Assembly (NCBI GenBank): GCA_019054805.1 | Contig: JAHQIY010000013.1 | Span: 310,001 to 374,000 of the forward strand | Source: Brachionus manjavacas | Taxonomy: Eukaryota; Rotifera; Eurotatoria; Ploima; Brachionidae | DNA: 64,000 bases | Direction: 5' to 3' | Shown: in pieces, positions 9,377-21,343 of the stretch | Position numbering within the stretch: the stretch's first letter is position 1 | Layout of the letters: the number at the start of each line of letters is the position of its first letter | Position numbers and translations under genes: made by a program | Notes under the pieces: generated by a model | What the model was told of the DNA's origin: nothing | Database searches by the model: none | The model's input: the letters and a program-made list of their open reading frames with translations, nothing else

Positions 9377-11076
9377 ATTTTATTTATTTATTTATTTGTT
9401 CAATGAACGCCTTGTAGGCGATGTAGAAAAAAAAATAAAAATAAAATTATTAATCTTAAGACAAAAGAATTGAAACATCCGATAATTTTAATTTTAAATG
9501 TTAATGTTTAATACTTTATTTTCATTTCAATAATTATTATATTTTTTTTTACTTTTTTTCTTTTCTCTTTTCTCTTCCCTTTTTTTCTGATAAATTTACT
9601 CGAAACCGGTTTACCGAGTCGATCCAGGAGGCAAACAAGTCGAGTTAGGAGAGAGGCAATTTCAATACACTACACTCAACAATGGATGTAAATGGTATGT
9701 AATTTTCCCCTTTTTTGTAAGTAGCTTTTTGTTAATTCTACTAGCATTTTTCTGTCATTTTCCTTTTCGATATTTTCTAGGCATGTTCGTATTGAGTCTC
9801 TTATTCCATTATTATTATCTTGTTTGGATAGTTCTTTCATTTTAAGGTTAAGTAGTGAAATTAAGACATTATAATCAAGTTCATCGCATTTTAAATACTC
9901 AGCTATTTTCTTTAGCCTGGATTTGTTGCATAAATTTTTTATCTCAGTTTCACATTCTTCTAATATTTTTAGTATTTGTTTTGTCAGCGCATTAATACCA
10001 AGTTTTTCTTTCATCAACTTTTGCTCTATTCTTTCAAGACCAAGAGCTAAAAGTAGATTTGTAGAACGCGAGCTTTTTTTTAAGTTAAACATTCTTTTGA
10101 TAATTGTGCTCTCTGTTGTTTGTAATTTTTTGTATCTCTATTCCATTAAGTGCATAATTTTCTAATCCATACATTAAAACAGGTCTGACAAATACTTAAT
10201 AAAGACGGATTTTTATTTTATCACATTTGTTGATTTTCAGTTTGGAGATATTTAATTGGTGCAATCGTCTTAAAGGCTGATTTAATACGAGTATCAATTT
10301 GGTCTTTGTTATTGTTTTTACTGTATAGATACACGCCAAGGTATTTTATATTTTCAACTACATTTATCTCTTCATTGTACATCTTTGGCTTTCTTTCTAT
10401 TTTCTTTGTCTTTTTCCCGAATATTATGAGTTGCGTTTTGTCTGCATTAAATTTTATTTCATTTCTAATTCCATATTTTTCGCAGATATCAAATGCTTCT
10501 TGAAGTTCTTTGATGTTTGACATTAGGAGGAATATATCATCAGCATAAAGGACTATTCCTGTGTTAAGGCCATGTATCTTTGTACCCAGATTTTTTGATT
10601 CTATTTCATTAATAAGATTTTCGACGTTTATTGAGAAAAATTTAGGCGATAGATGACCACCTTGTTTAACTCCAATGGTTGCTCTGAATAATGAGCTAAA
10701 ATTTTTTCCATTCATTACTAAGGCCAATGAATCATCATAATAATTTTTTAGACATCTCCATATTTGAGGGTGGGTTTTATTGATTAATTTTTCAAAAAGA
10801 ATTTTCCTATTCACCTTGTCAAATGCTTTGCTTGCATCTATTGCACAGCCGTATACGTTTCTGTTTCTTTTTGTAAGATGATTTATTGTTTCTTTAACAG
10901 AAAAAATTGCATTAGAACATGAGCTTTTTTTCATAAATCCAAGTTTTTTGTCAAGATCATTGCTAGTTTTTAATATTTCAATTAGCATGATAAAAAATTC
11001 TTTGACTAAAGAAAAGTCATCAGGACCAAAGTATCCATTTTCTAAAGAATATTTAAATAATTGTTGCTTTTAATTC
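9377..11076 (-). mobile_element. 5'-truncated non-LTR retrotransposon with 10-bp target duplication
   Basis: RT domain in frame 10988-10221: IDASKAFDKVNR, GVKQGGHLSP, LYADDIFLLMS with the catalytic DD, then KFNADKTQLIIFG. After a frameshift, 10092-9676 carries the conserved region beyond RT (SSRSTNLLLALGLERI). No endonuclease domain is present upstream, so the copy is 5'-truncated. The minus-strand 3' end has a CGCC/GGCG hairpin (9408-9420) followed by GAACAAATAAATAAATAAAT, a typical tail. The 10 bp TTTTTAAATT flanks it on both sides (9367-9376 and 11077-11086), as expected from target-primed reverse transcription. It split the transposase gene around it. Confidence 0.85.
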
Positions 11077-11365
11077 TTTTTAAATTTATTTTTAACTTAG
11101 AAAATTTCTTGTATTGATAATAAAAATTTACTTTATTATTTTCACAGTTATCGCATAAATCTGAGATTTGTGGTTTTTTTAACTTTTAATTAACATATTT
11201 ATAAAAAGACGAATATGAAATATTTTTGTACTGGAAATTTTGGTAAGCTTTTAACATAGATGTGCTTTTAAAATAAGCGTTAGTTTAGTTCTTTTTTAAA
11301 AATCTATTAGCTGCTATTGTACTAATACTTTTCATATGATTTTCAATTTGATCAATAAAAAAAAA

Positions 11366-13856
11366 CTTATTCTGCCTTATTCTGCCTCCTTTAAAAATTT
11401 AAAATTTAGTTTGGAATTTTTTTAATGATCTAATTTAAAATAAAAATTGTAAAATGATCCGATTTTTTAACAATTTTTGATTTCTTAACCAAGACTCCGA
11501 AAAAGGTTTTTGTTAAACATTAAAGAGCGTATTGGGAATCTAATTTAATGGCGTGCAAATTTTACTTTTTTTGACCTTTTAACCATTTTATTAATATTTC
11601 AAGCATGTATTTCAAGAATGGAAAAAAAAATTACCAATATTTCTTATATTTTTATTCAAACATTTTTGCCAAATGTAAGAAGTCGAAAAAAAGTTAAGAC
11701 TTTCAGCTTCTTTTTTTTTTTAATCCAGAAATTCGTAACGGATACAAATATTGGTGCTTATCCTTTGGTTTGGCTTCATTGTAAATTCGAGAAAAATATA
11801 TAAGAGCTGTTTTGTATTTTTATTGCAATGAATTTTTTTCAAAATTATTCAAAGCTTCATTAAGCATTCCATTTATATTATTTTCTTTTATTAAAAAATT
11901 TTGTAAAAAAAAAAATTTGAATATTTATTTTGAGAATTTATTACCAGATAAAATAAGCAAAAAATTTCTAAAAAAAATTTTTAAATTTCTTCGATCAATA
12001 AAAGAATTTGATGTCCACTTTCTATCAAAAAAAGCTTGATTTTGTTCAATGAATTCATTTATATCAGATCGATTTATTTACAGTTTACTAAAATTTTTGT
12101 AAATATTTTGTGAAATTTGTAAAATTTTTTAAAATTGTTATTTTTCTTTTTTGATTCTTGAATAGTCTTTTTAAAAGATTCTTGTCTCTTTATTTATCTT
12201 ATTATTTAATAAAGATTTTATTTGAATACAGTGATTACTAAAAATGATTAAATAACTACAAAAATTGATTCGATTTCGACGAGGAAATAAATTAAAAAAA
12301 TTATTAATGGAAAAAATTAATTTATTTAATATTTCTTCCTTTTTTTGTTAGAGAATTTTCAAGCCTGACAATATGCTCGATAAATTACTATTGTGTAATG
12401 TGTGTAATTTTTAAGGCGTAAACTGTCGTTTAACTTTAAAAGAATACACAAATCACCCTGTAATTTAAAGTTTTGTGACCTTGCTGCACTTCTTGTTAAT
12501 TTTTGTTTATCAAAATACAATTTAACTAAAACTATTGAAAAATTTTTTTTGAGTAAACTTTTAAAATAAATGCTTAAAGGAGTCAAAAAGGTTTAATGTT
12601 TTTCACAAAAGTAAATTTTTTTTTTTTTACTTAATTTTTAAATTTATGAGCTATTAAATATTTCTTACATTTTTTAATATTTTTAATTATTACCATAAAC
12701 AACAAAAAAATGTTTTTCCAGGGGACGTTTTTAACTTGTGAACCCAGCGCATAAGAGCAGTGTGCGCATCATCGCTTTAACTTTGGAAATAACTTCTTTT
12801 GAATGTTTTTTTGAAAATAAGCATCTTATATAATAAAATCCCTAATGAGAACATAATTTGATTAAATTAATCAAAATAGTTCACATATAATAAGAAAAAT
12901 GAAAAAAATCTATTTTAAAATAATTAAATAATTGTTATATTTATTTGACATATTCAAGTTTTTGAATTTGTTTGATGGTTGCTGAAACAATTTTAACAAA
13001 AATTTAAGAAGATCTGATTGCTTGAATTTTTTTAAATGCTTGGAAGAAGGCTTGTTATAAAAAAAATCAATTTGCTGTCAGTAATATAGATTTTTTGTTT
13101 TTTGAATTGAACAAAATTGATTTTAATCTAACTAAATTTACTAATCTAGCTGCGATGAAATGGACAAAACGATTGAAAAAATATTTTGTCAATAATTTTC
13201 GGGGTTTTATATTTTTTATTATGTTGGTTGAAAGTCTTTTATTCTTACACACTTTAACATGAATGTTGATTGCTTTTGACTCAAATCGCTTGAATGAATT
13301 GATGCTTTTTGAATAAAGCTTAATTTTAAATGAACGTCATCTCATCTCTATCAAATCGCTAATTTAAACTTCATTGAGCAGTATTTTTTGATATTATTTT
13401 GTTTTTTGAATATAAATCCAACTTTTTTTATATTTTTTGGTTGCACGTTGCATTTTTTATACCAAAATCATTGATAGTTTTCTTTTCTTACTGACGGAAA
13501 AATTAAAACACGTTACGCAACTTTTTTTTTTTGATTATCAAAATAACCAATCAACAAAATTACAGTTGATTAATATAATTGTTTCAAATACAAAAGTTTT
13601 ATGAAATTATTGTTAATGTTATATTTTATTTTAAATTAAAAGGAAGGTCAGAAATTTCTAAAATCTCGTTAAAAAAACATTGAAGCACAGTAATTTTGTT
13701 TAATTTTTTTTCTCAATTAGTCAAAATTATTTTCATCTTATACTGTTTCATACATCGATAATAAAAATTTGATTCAGCTTTTCAAACAAATTATAAAAAA
13801 AAACATTGAAAATTTTAGTTTTATTAAAAACAAAAAAATTAAAATGAATCTTATTA
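11366..13856. other. AT-rich region without supported genes
   Basis: Long A and T runs and short open frames of biased composition (Phe, Ile, Lys, Asn), which I treat as chance. A slightly G+C-richer patch at about 12720-12790 (with AACCCAGCGCATAAGAGCAG) codes for nothing recognisable. The first few hundred bases could hold further 5' exons of the decayed transposase, but I could not align any. Confidence 0.4.
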
Positions 13857-14025
13857 TTAAAAAAAATTAACTCCAGTGTATAGATCAATTTCTTCCTCTT
13901 CTCCATTGCCATTTGAAAAGTTTTTAAGAAAATAAATTAACTTAAAATAAAATTTATCAAATGGTGATTGTGAATTTTTGAATCGCACCAGTGATGCGTA
14001 CAAGCATTCGCTTGCTAGCTGATTC
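13857..14025 (-). CDS. Terminal exon-like frame with strong 3' splice site
   Basis: On the minus strand a long T-run ends in TTTAG at 14026-14028, a good acceptor. It is followed by 56 open codons to TAA at 13857-13859. The peptide is balanced in composition: ASECLYASLVRFKNSQSP near the start, a hydrophobic middle, and an acidic GNGEEEEID tail. I could not find the upstream exon with confidence, so the start is unknown. No family is recognised. It may belong to a host gene or a transposon. Confidence 0.4.
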
Positions 14026-14028
14026 CTA

Positions 14029-15035
14029 AAAAAAAAAAAATTTTAGGAAAAAATTCTAATATAAAATAAATAATTTTTTTCTAAAACTGTTGCTAATAAG
14101 GCCTAAATTTATAATTTAGGCAAAATTAAAGTTTTAGTTGTGAAATCTTTTGAAATTTTATTTTAATATAAGATGAATTGTTTAATTCCGAAAAGGATAG
14201 GTGATGTATTTTAAATAAAAAGTCTATTCTTTTTATTTTTGACTATTTAAAAAAATGTTTTATTTTAAGAAAAAATATTTGAGTAGTAATAATTTTTCCG
14301 AACTAGATATAACTTTTATATCAAGAATAGGACGAGAATACTCAAAAATTCTAAAAATTAATGGATTTTCCAATAAAAATTTTTTAATTAATTATCTTTT
14401 CTGCTTGCGCATGGTAGTTGCGCATACTAATATTAGAGTTTAACTTTACCGCATAATTTTTACTACCATTCTTTCTAAAAGAAAATCAAAAAACGATTTT
14501 TGTAAAAAATGTTTTAAACAGTTGTTGACGTGAATTTAAGTTCGATTTTTAATAATTCGCGAGAATTCATCATGATAATAGCCATTATAAATATATCATC
14601 TTCATGATAAATATTGAAAGTCTCCTATTAACGCGCATTTTAAACTGCGCATTTCAATATTTTATTGATTGGCTAAATTTGCTTGATTTAGACATGCACA
14701 ACGCTGGGCGTTGTTTTATTTATATGTTAAAATTGTCAAAAAAATCTAGCAAACTTTTTAAATAAAATTTTCAAGCAATCATTTAGTTTTATTAAATTTC
14801 ACAATAAAAAATTTGATTATTTGTTAGAAATTAACTTGTTAATAAATAAAGAATAATCTACTTCTTGAAGGATTGCTTAGCTTTAAAAAATTTTTTTTCT
14901 TTAAAATATGAGAAAGATTTTTCATGAAAGATTATTTATTCAAGAATGAAAAGAACAAATAGCATCTCATCATACATCAATACCACTAGCGTAATTTATT
15001 ATTTATGAAAAAAAGGTTAATAGAAATGCGATTCT
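14029..15035. other. AT-rich stretch, no convincing gene
   Basis: Contains a 62-codon ATG frame at 14255-14443 of Asn/Lys/Phe-rich composition that I do not trust, and small palindromic words around 14560-14720 such as CATGATAATAG with ATATCATCTTCATGAT, and CAACGCTGGGCGTTG. No RNA gene fits. Confidence 0.35.
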
Positions 15036-15040
15036 TTTAG

Positions 15041-15914
15041 GAAAAGTATCAGTGTCTTTATTGCAATCCAATCCAAAATGGAAAATAGACTTTTCAGATC
15101 GACTTAAAGCTCACTATTCAAGATTTCATCTCGATAAAATTAAAAATGACCCTAAAAAAATAAAGATTGAAAAGAATAATGAATGCGGAATACAATTTTC
15201 TAATTTATTCATTAACAATCTCAGGAACACAGACTGATTTTCATTCACTGTTAAATCAAGATGAAAATCTCAACATGCTTAAATTAGTGAAATTCGCATC
15301 TTTCTCACAAATAAGTTCAAATTTGAATTCTTCTACTGGTCAATCAGGGCAAATTTTAAAAGTGAATGATCTTGTAAAAACAAACAATCGGAATATGAAT
15401 TCAAGCCATTCCAATCAAATTCCTTATGCAACATAGCATCAGTAATATTTTTAATAAAGAAATTAAGTCTTTATCGGTTGAATCATAATATTCAAGGAAG
15501 GTAATAATAGTATTTTAAAAATATATTGTAAAATTTTGTAAATTTTGTTAAAAAATTTCAATTTAGAATGTAACAAAAGAAGAAACGGTAAAATCAGAGA
15601 AAATTTGTAAAAAAAACTTAAAATCGAGTTACGATCATAAGGGAAAATCAACTTTCATCTTTATTAGAAAAAAATATAACTTCAAAATCTGTATCAATTA
15701 AACGATCGTGGTTAAAAAAAAAGGTGTTAAAACGAGAAATTTGTTAAAAGAAAAAACAAAAAATCAATTTTATTCGATTATTTTAAAACCTTCTGATTTG
15801 ATAATATTTAATTCAAATATCAGGAAGCTCGAAGAAGTTGAGCATTTAAAGGCAATTGTGATTGTACAAGACAGAAAAATTAAATGTTTAGAAAATCAAA
15901 TTTTTAATCATTAA
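15041..15914 (+). pseudogene. Weak coding remnant, unknown protein
   Basis: After an acceptor-like TTCTTTTAG (ending at 15040) an open frame reads SNPKWKIDFSDRLKAHYSRF, then DKIKNDPKKIKIEK, to 15237. A second frame (15167-15436) is Ser/Asn-rich. A third (15708-15914) ends in a coiled-coil-like stretch (KLEEVEHLKAIVIVQDRKIK). An AATAAA follows the last stop. The composition is less biased than chance frames nearby and the order suggests one interrupted gene. No family is recognised, and the link between the three pieces is inference. Confidence 0.25.
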
Positions 15915-16171
15915 ATATGTAATTATAAAATAATAAATCAATTTTGTTTTATTTTTTGGCTTCATCTTTCAACCTAATTAGTTTAAAAATAAGTTATTTT
16001 TTTTCAAACGAATTAAAAACTCTTTTTTTTACTAAAACGTGTTTAAAGCATGTTGAAAAATTAAAAAGTGAAGGATGTAAGTGCCTTTCCCAGTAATTAG
16101 TCTAAACTGCTTGTTAGTTTTTTGAGTCCATACAATTTTTTTTACAGTCATTTTAAATTCTAAGAATATTT

Positions 16172-16533
16172 AAAATTTCTTTAAAAATGAATTCAAAAAA
16201 TATCCAACTATTCCTCGATCTAAATGCAACGATGAAATCTTATGTTTGTTAAAAGTATATTGATGTGGTAGACAAGATTAAGGAAAAAATGAAAAATGGT
16301 GATATTAAGGGGGAAAAGTTCAATTCAGAACATTGTGTCTGCATGACAATTTTTTATTTAATGACCAGGAATGTTTAAGCAGCATTGATCAAGCTTTTGA
16401 AAATCTATGTGAAGGTTCTATTAATGTTTCAGTTTTAGAAACTCTTTTTTGTGATTCTTATAAAAATAAAGATACAACCAAACTCATCGAAAGAAATATG
16501 GACTTTGCAGCAATTATTTTAATTAAAAGTTGA
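16172..16533 (+). pseudogene. Weak coding remnant, unknown protein
   Basis: An open frame from 16172 (with LNATMKSYVC, then KYIDVVDKIKEKMKNGDIKG) runs to about 16340. A frame shift leads into 16333-16533, with DNFLFNDQECLSSIDQAFEN and a final hydrophobic IILIK before TGA. The two parts read like one acidic-basic protein with a single stop and one indel. No motif allows a name. It may be connected with the remnant at 15041-15914. Confidence 0.25.
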
Positions 16534-16665
16534 AAAACTAAGAAAATTTTATTTTAATCTTTTGGCTTTTGTGTTCCAGCCAAGCACATACTTTTACTTC
16601 CCCTCCCAGCTTTCAAAACTTCACCAATGTTAAAAATCTCTTTCGCTCATTAATGCTTCGCCTTT

Positions 16666-17560
16666 GTGGACCTTGCTCATGTGAATTTTAAGAACTCTTA
16701 GTCCCTTAAATTCTTTTGAACATATTCCACACTTGCCAATTTCATTTTCTTCAGTATCAAAACTGATTCCGATTCCTCAATCAGTGTCTCGTTCGAAAGT
16801 TCATCTCTTTGTATTGTCTCAACATGTATTGTTATGGTTTGGTTCGAAAAACTCATCATCTTCATCATTCTCTGGATTAATCACCATCTCCCCCTCGGCT
16901 ACTCCTTGGATATTTTCGGTCTCAATATTAACCAATTTTTGCGACTTCTGGCCTTGAGAGTAAATCAGCCGTGTAATAAGTTGCACCAGGTTGATAAACC
17001 ACTGTATAATCTAAATCTTGGATTTTGTTTAGAAGCCTACCTATACGACCATGTGGTTCTTTGAGACTTTTCATTGTAACCAAAGGTAAATGGTGTGTCA
17101 CAAATGTACATGTTCTACCATACATATAAGAGTAGAATTTCTTTGAAGCGAACACAAAAGCCAAAAGTTCACGTTCTGTAGTCGAATAGTTTTCTTCAGC
17201 ATTAGTCAAGTGACGGCTTGCATACATAGTTGGGAAAAATAAGTAATTACACTCTTCTCTCACTTAGCCAATTACTACACCAACTGCAAACGATGATGCA
17301 TCACACATTATGACGAAAGCTTTGTGAAATCTGGGTACGACAAAATTGGCTCCGCCATCAAAAATTTCTTAAGCTTGTTAAACGCCTCATGTGACTCACT
17401 CGACTTTAATTTTGATTTAAATTTTGAATTTGATTGGGCCATTTTATACAATGGACCTGCAATGCGACTAAAACCTTTAACAAAGTCTCTGTAAAAATTA
17501 ACTGCACCTAAGAATCTAATCATTGCTTCATATCGAGATATTTGTGCATTTTTGGTTGAT
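16666..17560 (-). mobile_element. Ty3-B: RT/RNase H fragment with an added C2H2 finger
   Basis: Reads on the minus strand from the RT connection (MIRFLGAVNFYRDFVKGFSR, 17523 downward) into RNase H (MCDASSFAVGVVIG, TERELLAFVFASKKF, YTADLLSRPE, ending at 16928). The usual TDHxPL motif is FVTHHLPL, so a catalytic Asp is replaced. After a frameshift an acidic linker leads to CGICSKEFKGL, then H-x4-H: a classical C2H2 finger (16666-16731), at the place where the integrase should begin. No integrase core follows; the fragment fades near 16560. It is distinct from Ty3-A and Ty3-C in sequence. Confidence 0.8.
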
Positions 17561-17811
17561 TTAATTTATAAGCAATATTATTTTCACGCAATTTAATTGG
17601 AAGATTGACTTTGATTGATTGGAGCATGAAAAAATTTTGATTATTGTTATATTATTGATTTTTTATTTAAATAAAAAAATTAAATACATGTCAAATAAAT
17701 GTTTTGTTTACAGAATCATAAAAAAAATAAACAAATAAATGGAAAAAAAGTAACAAAAAATGGAAAAAAAAAAAAAAAATGAAAAAAAAAGCAGAGATAA
17801 TAAAACAAGTT
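17561..17811. other. AT-rich spacer with A-rich low-complexity tract
   Basis: Low-complexity A-rich tract at about 17720-17800 with repeated AAAAATGG words. Nothing coding. Confidence 0.4.
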
Positions 17812-18696
17812 TTAAATTAGATTAGTAAACATATCAAGGCGACATCGCTTTGACAATACTTGTTTTACTGCAGATTTTCTTTTATTTGTAGCTCTAAAGA
17901 AATCCGACGTTGTAAAATCATTTAATTTTTCTAATCCTTGAAAATTAGAATGATTTACATTGTTTATCCTGGAATAAAATTCATGAAAATGATTTGAAAA
18001 TGCGTGTATATACGGAGTAACCTCGATATGATGATAAATTGATAAAAACGAATTTAACCATTTTTCTTTTGAGGTTCTAATTTGTTCAGGATCCGGCACA
18101 TTTAAACCTTTAAGACTTGAATAAATTTTATAAAAAGTTTTCCATATACAATTTATTCCCTTAGAATTAATCAGTTTGTCTTCTTTATAAAGATCATAAA
18201 TATTGATTTTCTCAAATATTTTGAGACGGCCTGTTGCAGGTAAACTATTCATTATTGAGTTAAAACTCTTTTCCTTGTTTTTGAAAATCTTTAAAGAAAT
18301 GCCGCATTCACTTTTAACAAAATTAAACAGTTTGCTCAAATTTAAATGTTTGTCTTCGTCAAAAACCGAACTAACACCAAATTTATCCAAGCCGCATAAT
18401 TCTGATATTAACAATTCGAATAAAACATCACTTACGCGCAAGAAAAGATGAAGTAAATCGATTATTTAGTTAGAGTAAGGAATTTCAGAAATTATTGGTT
18501 TGCATTTATATCTCAAATGACTATTACTTTTCTTTTTCGGTCTATTAATAATTTGTAGATGAGTTTCAAAAGACCGAGGCTTATTTCCGCCGATAATTGA
18601 AAGCTCATCTTTCTTAACTTCACACCACAAACATGGAAAGTTAGATGAAGCGCTGTATAAGCTTAAAACTATAGCTGTCATTTTCCAATCTGAACA
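17812..18696 (-). pseudogene. Transposon-type protein of unnamed family, truncated at the palindrome edge
   Basis: One frame, interrupted by a single TAA at 18466-18468. It enters at the palindrome boundary with CSDWKMTAIVL and continues SSNFPCLWCEVKKDE (a CxxC), IIDLLHLFLRVSDVLFELL, SLPATGRLKIFEKI, WLNSFLSIYHHIEVTPYIHA and, near the end, FQGLEKLNDFTTSDFFRATN. It stops with TAA at 17812. These motifs (PCxWC, DLLHLFLR, QGLEKLND) recall a family repeated in several invertebrate genomes. I know it only from memory and cannot assign a catalytic mechanism. The 5' part was lost exactly at 18697, where the inverted repeat begins. Confidence 0.5.
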
Positions 18697-21324
18697 ATTT
18701 TAAATTTTTAATTGGATAATTGCATGTTTGTATAATTCGATTGGGAGTTTGGCATTCCTACAATATAGTAATTCTAACGGCGTTTTTCCGGTGGTTACAT
18801 GGTGACTGGTTCTGAATGCAAATAATGCTACATTGATGCATTCGTCCCAATTGGTTTGATGATTGTTGCAATATGTGCTAATGATTTGGCAAATAGTTTA
18901 ATTAAAACGTTCATTTTGTCCGTTTGTTTGAGGATGATACGGTGTTGATGCAAGTTTCTTTATTCTCATGTAGTTACAAATCTCTTGGACTAAATTCGAC
19001 ATAAATTGTCTTCCCTGATCTGATAACAATTTCTCCGATGCTGAGTGCCTTGTAATTATTTCATCGACAAAAATTTTTGCTTTTGTCGCTGCATCAATCT
19101 TTTTTATTGGAAAAGCTTCTACCCATTTTGAAAGGTAGTCTGTAAAAATATAAGTATATATTTGTTGTTTTTTGGTGTTTCCGTAAGAGGGCCTAATGTA
19201 TCTACCGCCAGCATATCGAATGGCTTGTTGAAATCGTTAATTGGCACTAATGTTACCTTTGTTGGATGTGGATTTTTAGTCATAACACAAGTTTTACATG
19301 AGTTAATCAATGCTGTTATGTCTTTGGTCATATCAGCCCATAATATTTTTGTCTTATTTTGACATACGTTTTTTTAACCTAAATATCCACCGCTGAGTTC
19401 TTCGTGGCATCCTTTGAGAATTTTTGGTACTAGACTTCTTGGTAACATCATTTTTGATTAATATTTTTTATAATTTTTGAATAATATTTGATTCTTTTAC
19501 TTCTACCATATTTATTCTATCTCTTAAAGATTTTCTCTAAAATTTCATCCTGTCTTTGCAAGCTTGAAATATTTGTTTCTTTTTCTACACAAAATACTCC
19601 GATTATGGACAATGCGTCAGCAGTTTGTTTGCAGATCCTTTTTTATATTTTATTTCTTTTTCATATTCTGCGAGCTGGAGTCTCCATTTTTGGATACAAG
19701 TTGATTTAATTTTCATGTTTTCGAGATAAGCTAATGGATTATGGTCAAATTCAATTGTGAATTTGCGACCGTAAAAATACTGTCTAAATTGTTCGCATGC
19801 CAAAGCAATTTCCAAACAATCTAACTCAATTGCCGGGTAATTTCTTTCTGATGGCTTTAGATTTCTACTTGCATATGCTATTACTTTTTCATTACCATTA
19901 TTGTCGTTTTGATAAAGAACTGTTCCTAATCCAACTCCTGAAGCGTCTGTTACAAGGTAAAATCTTTTATTAAAATCTGGAAACGACAAAATTGGAGGGC
20001 TAATCAGATGATTGATTATCTTTTTGAAACTATCTTCACATGTTCTTGTCCATTCGAATTCCGTATTTTTTTTTAAAAGTTTATAAAATGGATCCGCGAG
20101 ATTACTGTAACTCGGAATAAATTTTCGATAATGTGAGGCGAATCGTTTAATTTCCTTAGGATTCTAAAAATGGATAGTTATTAACCTTTTTAATTTTTTT
20201 TATGATCGGGTTTAATTCCATCGGGAGCTTTAATATATCCCATGAATTTTACCTTCTTTACCCCAAATTTGAACTTGGTTGTTTTTAACTTGAGATCAGC
20301 TTCTCGAAGTCGAGTAAAAAGTTTCTCTAAATGTTCTTTAAATGTGTAAATAAATATCATTATATCGTCGATGTTTACAAGCACATTATGTAAATCCCCT
20401 AAAATTGCCTCCATATTACGTTGAAATGCTGCCCCTGCGTTTCTTAGACCAAAAGGAACGACCTCGAATTGATAGAGACCGTAATTCGTAATTAATGCTG
20501 TTTTTTCTTTTGATTCTTCTTCAAGTGCCATTTGCCAATATCCACTTACTAGATTCATTTAAAGAGAAAAATTTTGAATTTCGTAGCTTGTCGATAGTTT
20601 CCTCAATTAGTGGTAACGGATAATTGTCTTTTACGGTAACTGAATTGAGTTTTCTAAAATCGATGCAAAATTTTTCCGAGCCATCATTTTTTTTAAGAGG
20701 ACAATTGTTGATGCCCATGGACTTTTTGATTTCGAGACTATTCCTTGTTATAGCATATCACCATTTTATCAATTAATTCCTTCTTCGCATACGGCACTCT
20801 ATAGGCTCTTTGTTTTATTGGTCTACTGTTTCCTCTGTCTATTTTGAGCTTGTTTTTATCATCGCAATCCATGAATATTTCGTGTTTTTGATGATTTTCA
20901 ATAATTTTTAGATCATGGTCAGTTAACTTTGACACATCTACACTCGTGAAGTATTCTTCTACGAATGCCATAACAGTTTCAAATTTAAAATTTTCATTGT
21001 ACTTTTAAAAATTACTGAAATCCTTTGCCTTATCAGTTTTGAAACGTTTGAAAGCTGCTTCATCAAACGTTCTACCCTCTCTGCAATACCAAGCGAGAGT
21101 TTTGAATAACGCCTTAGTACCAACGAACTTATTTTGATCCATTTGATTAACGGTTAGTTTGTGTATTTTTGAAAACAAATCACCGTCACTCTGGAAAGGA
21201 AATCCCACCTTGACCTAACTAGAGTTGGAAAAAGACCCGTTATATTCTTTAGGTACCACCTGTTAGGGTGTTTACCGCAAACTCAAACTTTCTCTTTGAG
21301 TTTTTTTCTTTTGTTGGTTGCAAA

Positions 21325-21338
21325 CACCGCTACTACCA
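21325..21338 (-). promoter_or_regulatory. Ty3-C primer-binding site (left copy)
   Basis: On the minus strand TGGTAGTAGCGGTG differs at two positions from the tRNA-Leu-type site of Ty3-A. It lies about 5 nt inside the LTR end. Confidence 0.5.
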
Positions 21339-21343
21339 ATTAT

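Larger units (their letters stand above)
6152..11365 (-). pseudogene. Decayed intron-containing DDE-type transposase gene
   Basis: Pieces of one protein read in order on the minus strand: about 11365-11077 (ISYSSFYKYVN, then KKPQISDLCDNCENNK with a CxxC); exon 9300-9137 (HFEIANRRRDSYNS, then DMDWKQKIMIG with a candidate first Asp); exon 7401 down to about 7220 (GLSPRQPSNEF, then EYMNIDLISC); exon from about 7158 (WADTGTHFRCSE, FFVEKHGKN, DQHFSDVSNFI) through 6453; and a C-terminal C2H2 finger at 6152-6222 (CKKCSQKF, then H-x5-H, then TAA). Introns fit GT-AG: about 61 bp (9301-9361), about 1735 bp (7402-9136) and about 62 bp (about 7158-7219). Several in-frame stops and homopolymer frameshifts make it a pseudogene. 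I recall proteins with WKQKI, HFR and EKHGK motifs from other repeat-rich genomes but cannot name the superfamily. A non-LTR element is inserted at 9377-11076. Confidence 0.6.

Noticed and set aside
11618-12039. Two consecutive plus-strand ORFs rich in Phe, Lys and Ile
   Set aside because: Homopolymer-derived frames in non-coding A/T-rich DNA. A short run VTDTNIGAYPLVWLHC is suggestive but too short to support.
12359-12586. 75-codon minus-strand ORF
   Set aside because: AT-driven composition, no motif, no splice or start context better than nearby chance frames.
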